The translations under genes were made by a program, and so were the position numbers. This document shows, piece by piece, positions 17,891 through 31,556 of a stretch of 64,000 nt of DNA. The stretch's first letter is position 1. Each line of letters starts with the position of its first letter. The notes beneath the pieces were generated by a model that saw only the letters and a program-made list of their open reading frames with translations, searched no databases and was not told the origin of the DNA. Source of the DNA: Methyloversatilis universalis EHg5 (GTDB taxonomy: Bacteria > Pseudomonadota > Gammaproteobacteria > Burkholderiales > Rhodocyclaceae); NCBI RefSeq assembly GCF_000378945.1, contig NZ_KB900539.1:3112122-3176121 (forward strand), written 5' to 3'.

Positions 17891-17939
17891 GGTAAGGCGA
17901 GCATCGCTCAGGTTTTGCCGCAACCTTCGCCACGGACGA

Positions 17940-19865
17940 TCAGCTCACCGGGTTCTGCTGGCGCGCCACCACCTGCTGCACCAGCGCCCGCAGACGTGCC
18001 GGGCGCACCGGCTTGTGCAGCACCGGATAACCTCGGGCCGCCGCCATGCGCCTGACCTGCGGGTCGGTGTCGCCGGTCACCAGCGCGCCGGCGATGTCGC
18101 TGCCCTGCTCGGCCAGCAAGGCATCAAGCACGTCAATGCCGCTGGCCACCGCGGCCAGCCGGAAGTCGCACAGAATGAGGGCTGGCGAGCGCTCTCGCAA
18201 ACGGATGGCGTCTCTCGCCTCGGACAGATTGGGCGCACACAGCACGTCGCAACCCCAGGACTGGAGCAGACCGGCGATGCTGTTGCGCGAGCCCGGATCG
18301 TCGTCGATCACGATCACGAACAGCGACAGGCTGGCCGGCAGCACCACCGGCTCCATCTCGGTCACATCCCCGGTCGGTACCGCCACGCTGGGCACGCAGA
18401 CCGAGAACACCGAGCCGCGCTGCGCCTGAGACCGTATCGCGACATCGTGACCGAGCAGCCCGGCCAGCCGGCGCACGATGGCCAGCCCCAGCCCCAGACC
18501 CTGTCCGCGCGCACGCGCCGGGTTCTGCAGCTGATAGAACTCCTCGAAAATCATGTCGTGCGCCTCGACCGGAATGCCCGGGCCGGAATCGCGTATCTCG
18601 ATCACCGCGTCCTGGCCGCGCCGACGCACGCATACGAGTACGCCGCCGCGCTGGGTATAGCGCACCGCGTTGGACAGCAGATTGATCATGATGCGTTCGA
18701 GCAGAAGCGGATCAGATTCCACCCACAGCGGCGTCGCCCGCAGCTTCAGGCGCAGGCCGCGCTGCAGTGCATCGGCCGCGAAATCGTCGACGATGCGCGA
18801 CAGCATGGGCTGCAGCGGAAAGCGGGAACGCCGGACGGTGACGCCGCCAGCATCCAGCTTGGACATGTCGAGCAGCGCATCCAGCAGGTCTTCCATCGCA
18901 CCGACCGACTCCTCGATCTGGCGGATCAGGGTGCGATGTTCCGAGCCGCGCAGACGTTCGGCCAGTTCGGCGACGAACAGTCCGAGTGCGTGCATCGGCT
19001 GCCTCAGGTCGTGGCTGGCCGCCGCGAGGAAGCGCGACTTGGCGTGGTTGGCCCGCTCCGCCTCGTCAGTACGGCTGCGCAGCTGCCGGGTGGCATCTGC
19101 GATGCGCGCCTCCAGCTCGTCACGCGCCCGCAGCAGCCGCTCGGCCATGCCATTGACCCCTTCGGCCAGCACCCGCAGCGACCCGCCGCCGGAGGCGGGA
19201 ATGCGCACCGACAGGTCGCCATCGCCGATCCGGCGCACCGCCTGCGACACCTCGCGCACCGGCCCGGTCACGGTGCGGCTGATGCGGAAGGCGAACACGC
19301 TGGCCAGCATCAGCGCGGCTGCAATCACGCCGGCACTGGTCAGGATGAAATCCACCTTCATCGCCTCGACCCGCGCCCGGCTCACTTCCACCAGCACCCA
19401 GCCGATCGGCTGGCGGTCGGTCACCGGCTCGCCCAGCCCGTCGAACACGTCGGCTTCGTCCAGCACCGCGCTGCGCACGATGGGCTCTACGAACATCAGC
19501 GCATGGTCGAGTTCGACCAGGGCCAGCCCGGCGGCGCGGCGCCCCGGCAGATAGGCTTCCGGGCTGAGCACGCCACCGGACACCGCCAGATCGCCGTCGC
19601 GGCTCGACACCATGATGCCGCTCACGTCCGGCTCGCGTCGCGCCGCCTCGATCAGCGACACCAGCGAATCGGTATTGCCGGAAAAGATGCCGTAGTCAGC
19701 GGTGGCCGCCACCTGACGCGCGGTGGCGCGCCCGCGCTCGACCAGGCTGTTCTCCAGTTCGGCCAGCCGGTGCAGCACCATCCAGACGCCACCGGCAATG
19801 CCGAACGCCATCACCGGTGCCAGCGCCACCAGCAGCACGCGCAGACGAATGCCCCAGCGCTTCAT
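17940..19865 (-). CDS. Hybrid sensor histidine kinase with C-terminal receiver domain
   Basis: A protein of 641 residues. Order: TM helix (8-30), periplasmic sensor (about 31-170), TM helix (172-195), HAMP (195-250), coiled coil, HisKA with His285 in [15 protein letters not shown], HATPase with N-box ([11 protein letters not shown]) and G boxes ([16 protein letters not shown]), then a receiver domain with Asp567 (LILCDFRL) and Lys618 (LHKPVRP). Its ATG overlaps the stop of the upstream periplasmic binding protein gene by 4 bases, so that protein probably delivers the signal. No DNA-binding output regulator is adjacent; the phosphate likely passes to a protein encoded elsewhere. Confidence 0.9.
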   Translation of the reverse strand: MKRWGIRLRVLLVALAPVMAFGIAGGVWMVLHRLAELENSLVERGRATARQVAATADYGIFSGNTDSLVSLIEAARREPDVSGIMVSSRDGDLAVSGGVLSPEAYLPGRRAAGLALVELDHALMFVEPIVRSAVLDEADVFDGLGEPVTDRQPIGWVLVEVSRARVEAMKVDFILTSAGVIAAALMLASVFAFRISRTVTGPVREVSQAVRRIGDGDLSVRIPASGGGSLRVLAEGVNGMAERLLRARDELEARIADATRQLRSRTDEAERANHAKSRFLAAASHDLRQPMHALGLFVAELAERLRGSEHRTLIRQIEESVGAMEDLLDALLDMSKLDAGGVTVRRSRFPLQPMLSRIVDDFAADALQRGLRLKLRATPLWVESDPLLLERIMINLLSNAVRYTQRGGVLVCVRRRGQDAVIEIRDSGPGIPVEAHDMIFEEFYQLQNPARARGQGLGLGLAIVRRLAGLLGHDVAIRSQAQRGSVFSVCVPSVAVPTGDVTEMEPVVLPASLSLFVIVIDDDPGSRNSIAGLLQSWGCDVLCAPNLSEARDAIRLRERSPALILCDFRLAAVASGIDVLDALLAEQGSDIAGALVTGDTDPQVRRMAAARGYPVLHKPVRPARLRALVQQVVARQQNPVS

Positions 19866-20803
19866 GGCTGGCGCTCCTGGCGGATCAGACGGTCACGCAG
19901 CACGTCGCCGTCGTCGATGCGCAAGCCAAGCGAGCGCGCCACATGCGGATTGACCGACACGGTGAAATGCCGCGGATGCCGGGGCGACGGCCAGCTTCGC
20001 TCGCGGATCCAGCCGACCAGCGCATCGGCGGCCTGACGGGCGATCTGTTCAGGCGTCGAATACAGTGACATGACCGCGCCGGCCCTCACATAGGCAGCTG
20101 AAAAACCGACCACCGGCACCCGCGCCCGGAAGGACGTAAGCAGCAGATTGCGCACCGTACCCGCGTTATGCACTTGCGGATCGGGCATGGCCAGAAAGAC
20201 GTCTGATTTTTCCAGCACCTGGGACAGCGCGCTGAACAACGCCGCTTCACCGGTAAAACTGCCCGCCGACAGCTGCAGCTGGGTGCCTGACAGCGCCGCC
20301 CGCAGCGGCTGCAGGCGCTCAGGGTGCGCGGCATCGATCAGGGTGCCTATCCGTCGTGCCTCTGGAAGTGCCAGCCGTATCAGTTCTACCTGCCGGGAAA
20401 AGGGCTGATCGATATGGATGGCGGTCCAGCGGCGCGCGTTGTCGCTGTTGTTGAGCGCCTCGAAGGCCGACTGCGGCACCAGCACCGACAGCACCGGAGT
20501 CTGCGCATCGATCTGGGCCAGCGCACGCAGTGCGCCTGCGCCCACAGCCACCACCGCATCGTGACCGCCGAGATCGGCGGGGCCGAATTCGGCCCGGTTC
20601 AGTACAGTCAGCGCAAAGCCGCCGCGGGCTGCACGCTCGCTCTTCAGCGCCTCGGAAAATTCACCATACGCCCCGCCAGCCTCGCTCAGCAGGACGAGCA
20701 CCGACGCCGCCCAGGCCGCGCCGGGCAGCAACAGACAGGCGACAAGGAAGACGACCGCACGCAGGCCCGGGACGGGAAATCTGCGACGGTTCAGGAAGGA
20801 CAT
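19862..20803 (-). CDS. ABC-type substrate-binding-like periplasmic protein
   Basis: A protein of 313 residues with an N-terminal signal peptide (hydrophobic VFLVACLLLPGAAWA, cleavage likely after AWA). The rest resembles the ABC_sub_bind (TrpX-like) family: LIRLALPEARRIGTLID, DVFLAMPDPQVHN, GFSAAYVRAGAVMSLYS. No permease or ATPase genes are adjacent, and it is translationally coupled to a histidine kinase, so it is more likely a sensory subunit than a transporter part. Start is the ATG at 20803; a GTG at 20824 would add 7 residues and neither has a good ribosome site. Confidence 0.8.
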   Translation of the reverse strand: MSFLNRRRFPVPGLRAVVFLVACLLLPGAAWAASVLVLLSEAGGAYGEFSEALKSERAARGGFALTVLNRAEFGPADLGGHDAVVAVGAGALRALAQIDAQTPVLSVLVPQSAFEALNNSDNARRWTAIHIDQPFSRQVELIRLALPEARRIGTLIDAAHPERLQPLRAALSGTQLQLSAGSFTGEAALFSALSQVLEKSDVFLAMPDPQVHNAGTVRNLLLTSFRARVPVVGFSAAYVRAGAVMSLYSTPEQIARQAADALVGWIRERSWPSPRHPRHFTVSVNPHVARSLGLRIDDGDVLRDRLIRQERQP

Positions 20804-20886
20804 CGGATGGTGTGACGCGAACACTCGCGCCCGGGGCAGACCCGGAAAGGACGGAAAACGATTCGAGTATGCAACATGCCGATGCC

Positions 20887-20918
20887 GCGCATCATCAGCC
20901 CTTCGGATGATGATGCGC
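20887..20918 (-). terminator. Hairpin after pyrF, possible terminator
   Basis: GCGCATCATCA (20887-20897) pairs with TGATGATGCGC (20908-20918), an 11-bp perfect stem 12 bases beyond the pyrF stop. No U-tract follows, so termination may be weak or protein-assisted. Confidence 0.45.
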
Positions 20919-20930
20919 GCCGCATAGGCT

Positions 20931-21662
20931 CTAGCTCACACCCAGCGCCTGGGCAATCTGGGCCTGCATCGCCCACGCTGCCGCAACCGGGTCAGCCGCG
21001 TTGCGGATGGGACGGCCCACCACCAGGTAGTCGGCGCCATTGCCCAGCGCCTGCGCCACATCCACCGTACGCTTCTGGTCGTCAGCCGGTCGGTTCTCGA
21101 CCGGGCGGATGCCCGGCGTCACCACCAGGATGCGTTCGCCCAGTTCGGCGCGAATGTGCGGCGCCTCCAGCCCGGACGACACCACGCCGTCGCAGCCGGC
21201 AGCCAGCGCACGGCGCGCACGCGACAGCACCAGCGCGTCGACGTCGCAGGCGAAGCCCAGATCGTCGAGGTCGCCGCGGTCCAGGCTGGTGAGCACGGTC
21301 ACCGCAAGAATCTTCAGCGCGCCCTTGTCGGCACCTGCCGCTTCCATGATGGCCTGATTGCCGTGGATGGTGGCGAAGGTGGCGCCGCTGGACGCCAGCG
21401 CGCGCACCGCCGAACGCACGGTTTCCGGCACGTCGAAAAACTTCAGATCGACGAACACCTTCTTGTTGCGCGCGATCAGCCAGTCCAGCAGCTCGAAGTA
21501 ATTGCCGCTCATGAACAGTTCAAGGCCGATCTTGTAGAAGCGGACCGCGTCGCCCAGCTGGTTCACGATGGCTCGGGCCTGGTCGGCGGAGGGCACGTCG
21601 AGGGCCACGATAAGACGGTCGGCCGGGTCGATGATCTTGGCGGAAGCGGAGGAAGTGTTCAT
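20931..21662 (-). CDS. pyrF: Orotidine 5'-phosphate decarboxylase
   Basis: A protein of 243 residues that decarboxylates OMP to UMP, the last step of de novo pyrimidine synthesis. The N-terminal strand is ADRLIVALDVPSADQ; the catalytic K-D-x-x-D array lies in VFVDLKFFDVPETVRSAV; the C-terminal phosphate loop includes VTPGIRPVENR and DYLVVGRPI. Start is the ATG at 21660-21662 (MNTSSASAKIIDPADR); the long upstream in-frame extension is unlike PyrF. It stands alone between divergent and same-strand neighbours. Confidence 0.94.
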   Translation of the reverse strand: MNTSSASAKIIDPADRLIVALDVPSADQARAIVNQLGDAVRFYKIGLELFMSGNYFELLDWLIARNKKVFVDLKFFDVPETVRSAVRALASSGATFATIHGNQAIMEAAGADKGALKILAVTVLTSLDRGDLDDLGFACDVDALVLSRARRALAAGCDGVVSSGLEAPHIRAELGERILVVTPGIRPVENRPADDQKRTVDVAQALGNGADYLVVGRPIRNAADPVAAAWAMQAQIAQALGVS

Positions 21663-21832
21663 GGACGGACCTGGAGGAAAGGGATACGGAAGTGCCACCA
21701 GCCGGGTTGGCAGCCAACCTCGCGCCCGAGCGGGGCCGGATCGACACCGAATGAGGCATTTGGCCTGCGCCGGCAAAACCCGAGTTTACTAGAATCGGCA
21801 CTTCACCCGCTTCCGACACGTCCGATCTGCCG

Positions 21833-23359
21833 ATGTCTGCCGCCCCAACCGCTCCGCCCGAGCTCGACGCGTTGCTGCAGAACGCCCGGAGCGACGGGCC
21901 GCTGCAGGCGGTGCTCGACTGGCTGGCGCGCCCGACCAGTGGCGACCCCGAGCGCGAAGCACCGCTGCTGGCCGGCTGCCTGGCGCTGTTCGCCCAGGCC
22001 GACCTCGAAGCGCAGGCCCGGGTGCGGGTGCTCGATATCTTCCATGACCGTGCGCTGTCCTGCTCGATCGCGCTGAAGCCCGAACTGGCCGCCAGCGCGC
22101 TGCCGGTGCCGGACGCGCTGCGCACCGCCGCGGACAGCCTCGGTGGCGTACTGATGCAGGTGGCGCATGGCTATCTCGACGCGTTGCGCGGCCGGATCGC
22201 CCACAAACCGTCGCGGACGGCCGGCCACGCCATGCTGTGCGTCCTCGACGCCTACGCGCTGGCCACGCTGATCGCGGCCGATCTGCCGGCCGGCTTCTGG
22301 GCCACCGCACATGCCCTGCTGATGCACACCCGCACCATGGCGATGCCGGCGACCCAGGTTGCCGGCTCGGCCGATGCGGAACAGCTGTACCGCGAACTGA
22401 TCGCGCTCGCGCTGGCCCAGCCGCTGCATCTTGCGCCGGCCGATTTCTTCAACATCGCCGACTACGTGCGCAGCTATTCGGGCGCGGTACAGATCCAGGT
22501 CAATGCACCGCACCGTGATCTTGACTCGTGGTTCTGGCTGGACGATGAAAGCGACTGCGGGCCGGTGCCGCTGCTGCGGGCGCCCTCCGATGCCGAGCGC
22601 GGCAGCCACGTCCTGTACTGCTCCTGCCAGCGGCTGGGCCAGGTGCTGGCCCACCATCTGGATCTGATAGACGAAGGCGGCAGCGCCGCCGACCTCTATC
22701 TGCCCGGTTGCCTTGGACAGGTCCGCACGCGCCGCCTGCTGCGCCGGCTGCAGGCGCGCTGGATGGCCATGCCGCGACGCCAGTTCGCGCGGCGCGAACG
22801 CGGCATGGCGGTGCGCATGCTGATCGGCTTCGACGCCATCTGGCAACTGCTGGACCGGCGCGACCCGGCCGCCGAATGGGGCAACCAGACCACCGGCTGG
22901 ACTTTGCTCAATGACAGCGCCAACGGCTTCGCGCTACGCATGGACAGCGGCCCGACCGGGCTCATCCGTCCGGGCATGCCGGTGCTGATCAAGGGCAGCA
23001 GCAGCCGCACCTGGATGATCTGCGTTGTGCGCTGGGCGCGCAGCGCCAGCGCCGGTGCGGTCGACGTGGGTGTGGAACTGCTCAGCCACGGCGCACAGGC
23101 TGCCACGGTGGTATTCAGTGACGCCGAACCGCGGGCCACCGTGCACGCGCTGCGTCTGCCGCCGCTGCCGCGCCAGCGTGCACACCCTGCCCTGATGCTG
23201 GCGAGCGGCGAGGCCCGGGGGCGGGAACTGCTGATCGCCCACATGTCCGGCCCCGGCTGCCGGCTGGGCGAGGCACGGCTGTCTGACCTCGACCTGCAGA
23301 CCCAGGCTTTCGAACTGTACGAACTGGACGAACTGAGTGCGGCGTCCGGCCGCAGCTGA
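21833..23359 (+). CDS. Conserved hypothetical protein, possible C-terminal PilZ-like domain
   Basis: A protein of 508 residues with no signal peptide or membrane segment. The first 300 residues are mostly helical (leucine/alanine rich) and unfamiliar. Near residues 355-420 there is a beta-rich part containing WTLLNDSANGFALRM, RPGMPVLIKG and RWARSASAGAVDVGVEL. The NDSANG matches the (D/N)xSxxG half of the PilZ c-di-GMP motif. An RxxxR (RQFAR) lies about 45 residues earlier, further away than in canonical PilZ domains. A c-di-GMP-binding role is therefore only a suggestion. It is divergent from pyrF and convergent with the YihY-type gene, with 12 bases between the ends. Confidence 0.65.
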   Translation: MSAAPTAPPELDALLQNARSDGPLQAVLDWLARPTSGDPEREAPLLAGCLALFAQADLEAQARVRVLDIFHDRALSCSIALKPELAASALPVPDALRTAADSLGGVLMQVAHGYLDALRGRIAHKPSRTAGHAMLCVLDAYALATLIAADLPAGFWATAHALLMHTRTMAMPATQVAGSADAEQLYRELIALALAQPLHLAPADFFNIADYVRSYSGAVQIQVNAPHRDLDSWFWLDDESDCGPVPLLRAPSDAERGSHVLYCSCQRLGQVLAHHLDLIDEGGSAADLYLPGCLGQVRTRRLLRRLQARWMAMPRRQFARRERGMAVRMLIGFDAIWQLLDRRDPAAEWGNQTTGWTLLNDSANGFALRMDSGPTGLIRPGMPVLIKGSSSRTWMICVVRWARSASAGAVDVGVELLSHGAQAATVVFSDAEPRATVHALRLPPLPRQRAHPALMLASGEARGRELLIAHMSGPGCRLGEARLSDLDLQTQAFELYELDELSAASGRS

Positions 23360-23371
23360 AAAAATGGGCGA

Positions 23372-24883
<1,512 letters not shown>

Positions 24884-24884
24884 C

Positions 24885-25256
24885 ATGAATGCCCGACGCT
24901 GGAACCTGCTGACCGCCGCCAGCCTGATCGCCCTCATCCTGCTGGGCCTCGCCTGGGAGCTCTGGTTGGCGCCGCTGCGCCCGGGCGGCTCCTGGCTGGT
25001 GCTGAAAATCCTGCCGCTGCTGGGCAGCCTGTTCGGCATCCTGCGCGGCCGGCGCTATACCCACCAGTGGATGTCGCTGCTCAGCCTGGCCTATTTCACC
25101 GAAGGCATCGTGCGCGCGACCTCGGACAGCGGGCTGTCGGCGCAGATCGCCGTCGTCTACACCGTGCTGTCGGTGCTGCTCTTTCTCGGCAGCACCTTCT
25201 ACTCGAAATACACCGCGCCCAGCCGACTGGCTGCGCCGGCACCCGACACGCAATGA
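24885..25256 (+). CDS. DUF2069 membrane protein
   Basis: A protein of 123 residues with about four hydrophobic helices (ASLIALILLGLAWELWL, LKILPLLGSLFGILRG, QWMSLLSLAYFTEGIVRA, VVYTVLSVLLFLGSTFY). The pattern RRYTHQWMSLLSLAYFTEG is diagnostic for DUF2069. Function is unknown. It follows the wrbA-like gene by a single base and is likely co-translated with it. The terminator of convergent leuA overlaps its stop codon. Confidence 0.85.
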   Translation: MNARRWNLLTAASLIALILLGLAWELWLAPLRPGGSWLVLKILPLLGSLFGILRGRRYTHQWMSLLSLAYFTEGIVRATSDSGLSAQIAVVYTVLSVLLFLGSTFYSKYTAPSRLAAPAPDTQ

Positions 25257-25278
25257 AAAAGGCCGGCGATCGCCGGCC
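25256..25278 (-). terminator. Rho-independent terminator of leuA
   Basis: On the minus strand an 18-base palindrome GGCCGGCGATCGCCGGCC is followed by TTTTT. It lies about 28 bases past the leuA stop and may also act on the convergent DUF2069 message. Confidence 0.85.
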
Positions 25279-25306
25279 CCCTCATCCATCTCAGCAGCGG
25301 TCAGCG

Positions 25307-26854
<1,548 letters not shown>

Positions 26855-26945
26855 GATGATCTCCGTTGCGCGTCGCATTGCTCGGCGACGCGGGTCATGC
26901 AGGCGGTGGTGGCCGGAACGCGCGGCAAGGCCGCGCAGGCCCGGG

Positions 26946-26974
26946 AATATAAGTCGACGGCCGGCGCCGGACAA
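26946..26974 (-). promoter_or_regulatory. Candidate leuA promoter
   Basis: On the minus strand TTGTCC, 17 bases, then TATATT, about 91 bases before the leuA ATG, in the 139-base gap after pssA. The match is good, so leuA may be transcribed separately from pssA. Confidence 0.5.
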
Positions 26975-26993
26975 CGGCGCACGACACTCAGGA

Positions 26994-27779
26994 TCAGGCT
27001 TCGGGCGGCGGCAGCGTCGGAGACGGAGCCGGTGCGCGGCCGGCGCGCCTGATCAGCCACATCACATAGCCGGACAGGCCGTAGGCGACGAACAGGCTGA
27101 ACAGCACCACCGGAGGATTCAGCGACACCGCAACGAAAGCCAGCACGAAGCCGAAGATGACGATGAAGGGCACGCTGCGACGCAGATTGATGTCCTTGCC
27201 GCTCCAGAATTTCACGTTGCTCACCATGGTGAGACCACCGAACAGCGTGATCGCGAAAGCGGCCCAGCGCATGTCCGGCCCGGTGTAGCCGTTGTCGGTC
27301 GCCACCCACACCAGCCCCGCGACCAGCGCCGCCGCAGCCGGGCTAGGCAGCCCCTGGAAGTAGCGCTTGTCCACCGTGCCGAGGTTGGTATTGAAACGGG
27401 CCAGCCGCAGCGCCGCACCGGCACAGTAGATGAAGGCGGCGATCCAGCCCCACTTGCCAAGGCCGCGCATCGCCCATTCGTAGGCGATCAGCGCCGGCGC
27501 CGCACCGAAGGACACCATGTCGGACAGCGAATCGTACTCGGCACCGAAGGCCGACTGGGTGTGGGTGAGCCGCGCCACCCGGCCGTCGAGACCATCCAGC
27601 ACCATGGCGATGAAAATGGCCACAGCGGAATATTCGTAGCGCCCGTTCATCGCCTGCACGATGGCGTAGAAGCCAGCGAACAGCGAGGCGGTGGTGAACA
27701 GGTTGGGAAGGATGTAGATGCCGCGCCGGCGTTTCACCGGATCGGCGGGTTTGACGTACTGCGGGTCGTACTCGGACAT
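26994..27779 (-). CDS. pssA: CDP-diacylglycerol-serine O-phosphatidyltransferase
   Basis: A protein of 261 residues with six or more membrane helices. It makes phosphatidylserine, the precursor of phosphatidylethanolamine. The CDP-alcohol phosphotransferase signature DG-x2-AR-x8-G-x3-D-x3-D is seen in DGLDGRVAR ... [10 protein letters not shown] (about residues 62-85). It is the membrane-embedded type II enzyme. The ATG at 27777-27779 follows GGAG at 9 bases. Proline-rich tail residues at the C-terminus are variable. It lies between the ilv terminator and leuA, an order known from other betaproteobacteria. Confidence 0.93.
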   Translation of the reverse strand: MSEYDPQYVKPADPVKRRRGIYILPNLFTTASLFAGFYAIVQAMNGRYEYSAVAIFIAMVLDGLDGRVARLTHTQSAFGAEYDSLSDMVSFGAAPALIAYEWAMRGLGKWGWIAAFIYCAGAALRLARFNTNLGTVDKRYFQGLPSPAAAALVAGLVWVATDNGYTGPDMRWAAFAITLFGGLTMVSNVKFWSGKDINLRRSVPFIVIFGFVLAFVAVSLNPPVVLFSLFVAYGLSGYVMWLIRRAGRAPAPSPTLPPPEA

Positions 27780-27944
27780 GCATTCACTCCGATGGTCCGC
27801 GCGCGGGATCACCGTCGCACGGCTTTCTTGCATCGCGGGCCGGTCCGGCCCCTGCTGCGCTGGCCTCACTGACCGCCCGGAGGCGACCAGTCGCTCGGCT
27901 TCACGCCGAACGTAGCACAGTCGGGCTGCGCAGCCCAGAATGCA

Positions 27945-27990
27945 AAAAGCCCGGCGGCTCCGGCACAGGTCGTGCGGAAACCGCCGGGCG
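27945..27990 (-). terminator. Terminator of the ilvB-ilvN-ilvC operon
   Basis: On the minus strand GCCCGGCGG pairs with CCGCCGGGC across a 23-base loop and is followed by TTTTT. It lies 14 bases past the ilvC stop. A separate 14-base palindrome at 27924-27937 is close by. Confidence 0.8.
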
Positions 27991-28004
27991 GCACAAGAGG
28001 CGGA

Positions 28005-29580
<1,576 letters not shown>

Positions 29581-29734
29581 TGCGAGCGCCTCTTTCTTCA
29601 AAACGGAGAACCGCCGCGACGGTGCGGGCTGCCGGAGGCCGGTACCCGCTGCCGGATCGGCCGGTAAGCCGGTCCGGCGACCCCGGCGACGCGTGGATGC
29701 CGGGGGCCGCGCGCGACAGTGTCAGGTTGCTGCG

Positions 29735-31444
29735 TTACAGGTCCTCGGCGGACAGGATCATGTCGGTCAGACCCTTGCCGCCCATCACCATCGGATACAC
29801 GTTTTCGGTCGGATCGACCTGGAAGTCGATGAACACCAGATCATTCTTGCGCTTGAACGCCTCGCGCAGCGCGCCTTCCACGTCGCCCGGCTTCTCGACG
29901 CGCAGGCCGACGTGACCATAGGCCTCGGCCAGCTTGGCGAAATCGGGCAGCGAATCCATGTAGGACTCGGAGTAGCGGTTGCCGTGGATGAATTCCTGCC
30001 ACTGGCGGACCATGCCCAGATAGCGGTTGTTCAGGCTGCAGATCTTCAGCGGAATCCGGTACTGCTTACAGGTCGACAGTTCCTGGATGTTCATCTGCAC
30101 CGAACCTTCACCGGTGACCACCGCCACCTGCGAACCCGGGTGCGCCAGCTGCACGCCGATGCCGTAGGGGATGCCCACGCCCATGGTGCCCAGACCGCCG
30201 GAATTGAGCCAGCGGCGCGGCTTGTCGAACTTGTAGTACTGGGCAGCCCACATCTGGTGCTGGCCGACGTCCGAAGTCACGAAGGCTTCACCCTTGGTGA
30301 CTTCCCACAGCTTCTCGACCACGAACTGCGGCTTGATCACCTCGTCGCTGTTCTTGTACTTCAGGCAGTCGCGGCTGCGCCATTCCTCGATCTGCTTCCA
30401 CCATTCGGCCAGCGATTCCTTGTCCGGGCGGTCGCCCGACGCTTCCAGCAGGCGCAGGATGTCGTCCAGCACGTCCGGCAGGTTGCCGACGATGGGCACA
30501 TCCACCTTCACGCGCTTGGAAATCGACGACGGGTCGATGTCGATATGAATGATCTTGCGCGCCACCCGGGCGAAGTCGGCCGGATTGCCGATCACGCGGT
30601 CATCGAAGCGGGCGCCGACCGCGATCAGCACGTCGCAGTACTGCATCGCCATATTGGCTTCGTAGTTGCCGTGCATGCCCAGCATGCCGACGAACTGCTT
30701 GTCGGTCGCCGGATAGGCACCCAGGCCCATCAGCGTGTTGGTGCAGGGCGCGCCCAGCGTGCGCACCAGCTTGGTCAGCTTGTCCGATGCATCCGACAGG
30801 ACGACGCCACCGCCGGCGTAGATCATCGGGCGCTTGGCTTCCAGCAGCAGCTGGACCGCCTTCTTGATCTGGCCCTGGTGACCCTTGGTGATCGGGTTGT
30901 AGGAGCGCATGGTGACCGACTTCGGATAGTCGAATTCGGCCTTGGCCATCGTGATGTCCTTCGGAATATCGACCAGAACAGGGCCCGGACGGCCGGTCTT
31001 GGCGATGAAGAAGGCTTTCTTGATGGTCGGAGCGATGTCCTTCACGTCCTTGACCAGGAAGTTGTGCTTCACGCAGGGTCGGGTGATGCCGACCGTGTCG
31101 CACTCCTGGAAGGCGTCCTGACCGATGGCAGCGGTCGGCACCTGACCGGTGATGATCACCATCGGAATCGAATCCATGTAGGCAGTCGCAATGCCGGTCA
31201 CGGCATTGGTCACACCCGGGCCGGATGTCACCAGCGCGACGCCTACGCGCTCGGTCGAACGCGAATACGCATCGGCAGCATGCAGCGCAGCCTGTTCGTG
31301 GCGGACGAGTACGTGCCGTACCTTGTCCTGCTTGAAAAGCTCGTCATACAGGTAGAGCACGGCGCCGCCGGGATACCCGAAAACATACTCGACCTTTTCT
31401 TCCGCAAGGCACCTGACTACAATTTCCGCTCCGGTCAAAAGCAT
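29735..31444 (-). CDS. ilvB: Acetolactate synthase large (catalytic) subunit
   Basis: A protein of 569 residues. It is the thiamine-diphosphate and FAD enzyme that makes acetolactate or acetohydroxybutyrate. The catalytic glutamate lies in LVRHEQAALHAADAYSRS; VTSGPGVTNAVTGIATAYMD and the ThDP/Mg motif GEGSVQMNIQELSTCKQYRI ... NNRYLGMVRQWQ are complete. I chose the ATG at 31442-31444 (MLLTGAEIVVRCLAEE) with AGGTG upstream; the frame is open much further upstream but those residues are unlike the family. First gene of ilvB-ilvN-ilvC. Confidence 0.96.
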   Translation of the reverse strand: MLLTGAEIVVRCLAEEKVEYVFGYPGGAVLYLYDELFKQDKVRHVLVRHEQAALHAADAYSRSTERVGVALVTSGPGVTNAVTGIATAYMDSIPMVIITGQVPTAAIGQDAFQECDTVGITRPCVKHNFLVKDVKDIAPTIKKAFFIAKTGRPGPVLVDIPKDITMAKAEFDYPKSVTMRSYNPITKGHQGQIKKAVQLLLEAKRPMIYAGGGVVLSDASDKLTKLVRTLGAPCTNTLMGLGAYPATDKQFVGMLGMHGNYEANMAMQYCDVLIAVGARFDDRVIGNPADFARVARKIIHIDIDPSSISKRVKVDVPIVGNLPDVLDDILRLLEASGDRPDKESLAEWWKQIEEWRSRDCLKYKNSDEVIKPQFVVEKLWEVTKGEAFVTSDVGQHQMWAAQYYKFDKPRRWLNSGGLGTMGVGIPYGIGVQLAHPGSQVAVVTGEGSVQMNIQELSTCKQYRIPLKICSLNNRYLGMVRQWQEFIHGNRYSESYMDSLPDFAKLAEAYGHVGLRVEKPGDVEGALREAFKRKNDLVFIDFQVDPTENVYPMVMGGKGLTDMILSAEDL

Positions 31445-31480
31445 CGCCACACCTGTAAAAAAATTCCGGAAAAGCCGCAA

Positions 31481-31509
31481 AGGGTAGCTTTGGCACTCTT
31501 GTCGGTCAA
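31481..31509 (-). promoter_or_regulatory. Candidate promoter of ilvB-ilvN-ilvC
   Basis: On the minus strand TTGACC, 17 bases, then TACCCT, 37 bases before the ilvB ATG. The -35 is strong and the -10 is poor. No leader peptide or attenuator is visible in the short 5' region. Confidence 0.4.
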
Positions 31510-31556
31510 GGCATTTGTCGGCGTTCAGCAGGCATGTTGCCGCCCGTGCGCCGCCT

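Noticed and set aside
27924-27937. 14-base palindrome GGGCTGCGCAGCCC before the ilv terminator
   Set aside because: It has no loop and no clear promoter overlap, so neither an operator nor a terminator can be supported.
31445-31556. Possible attenuator or leader peptide before ilvB
   Set aside because: The 5' region from the candidate promoter is only about 30 bases; no run of Ile, Leu or Val codons or alternative hairpins were seen.
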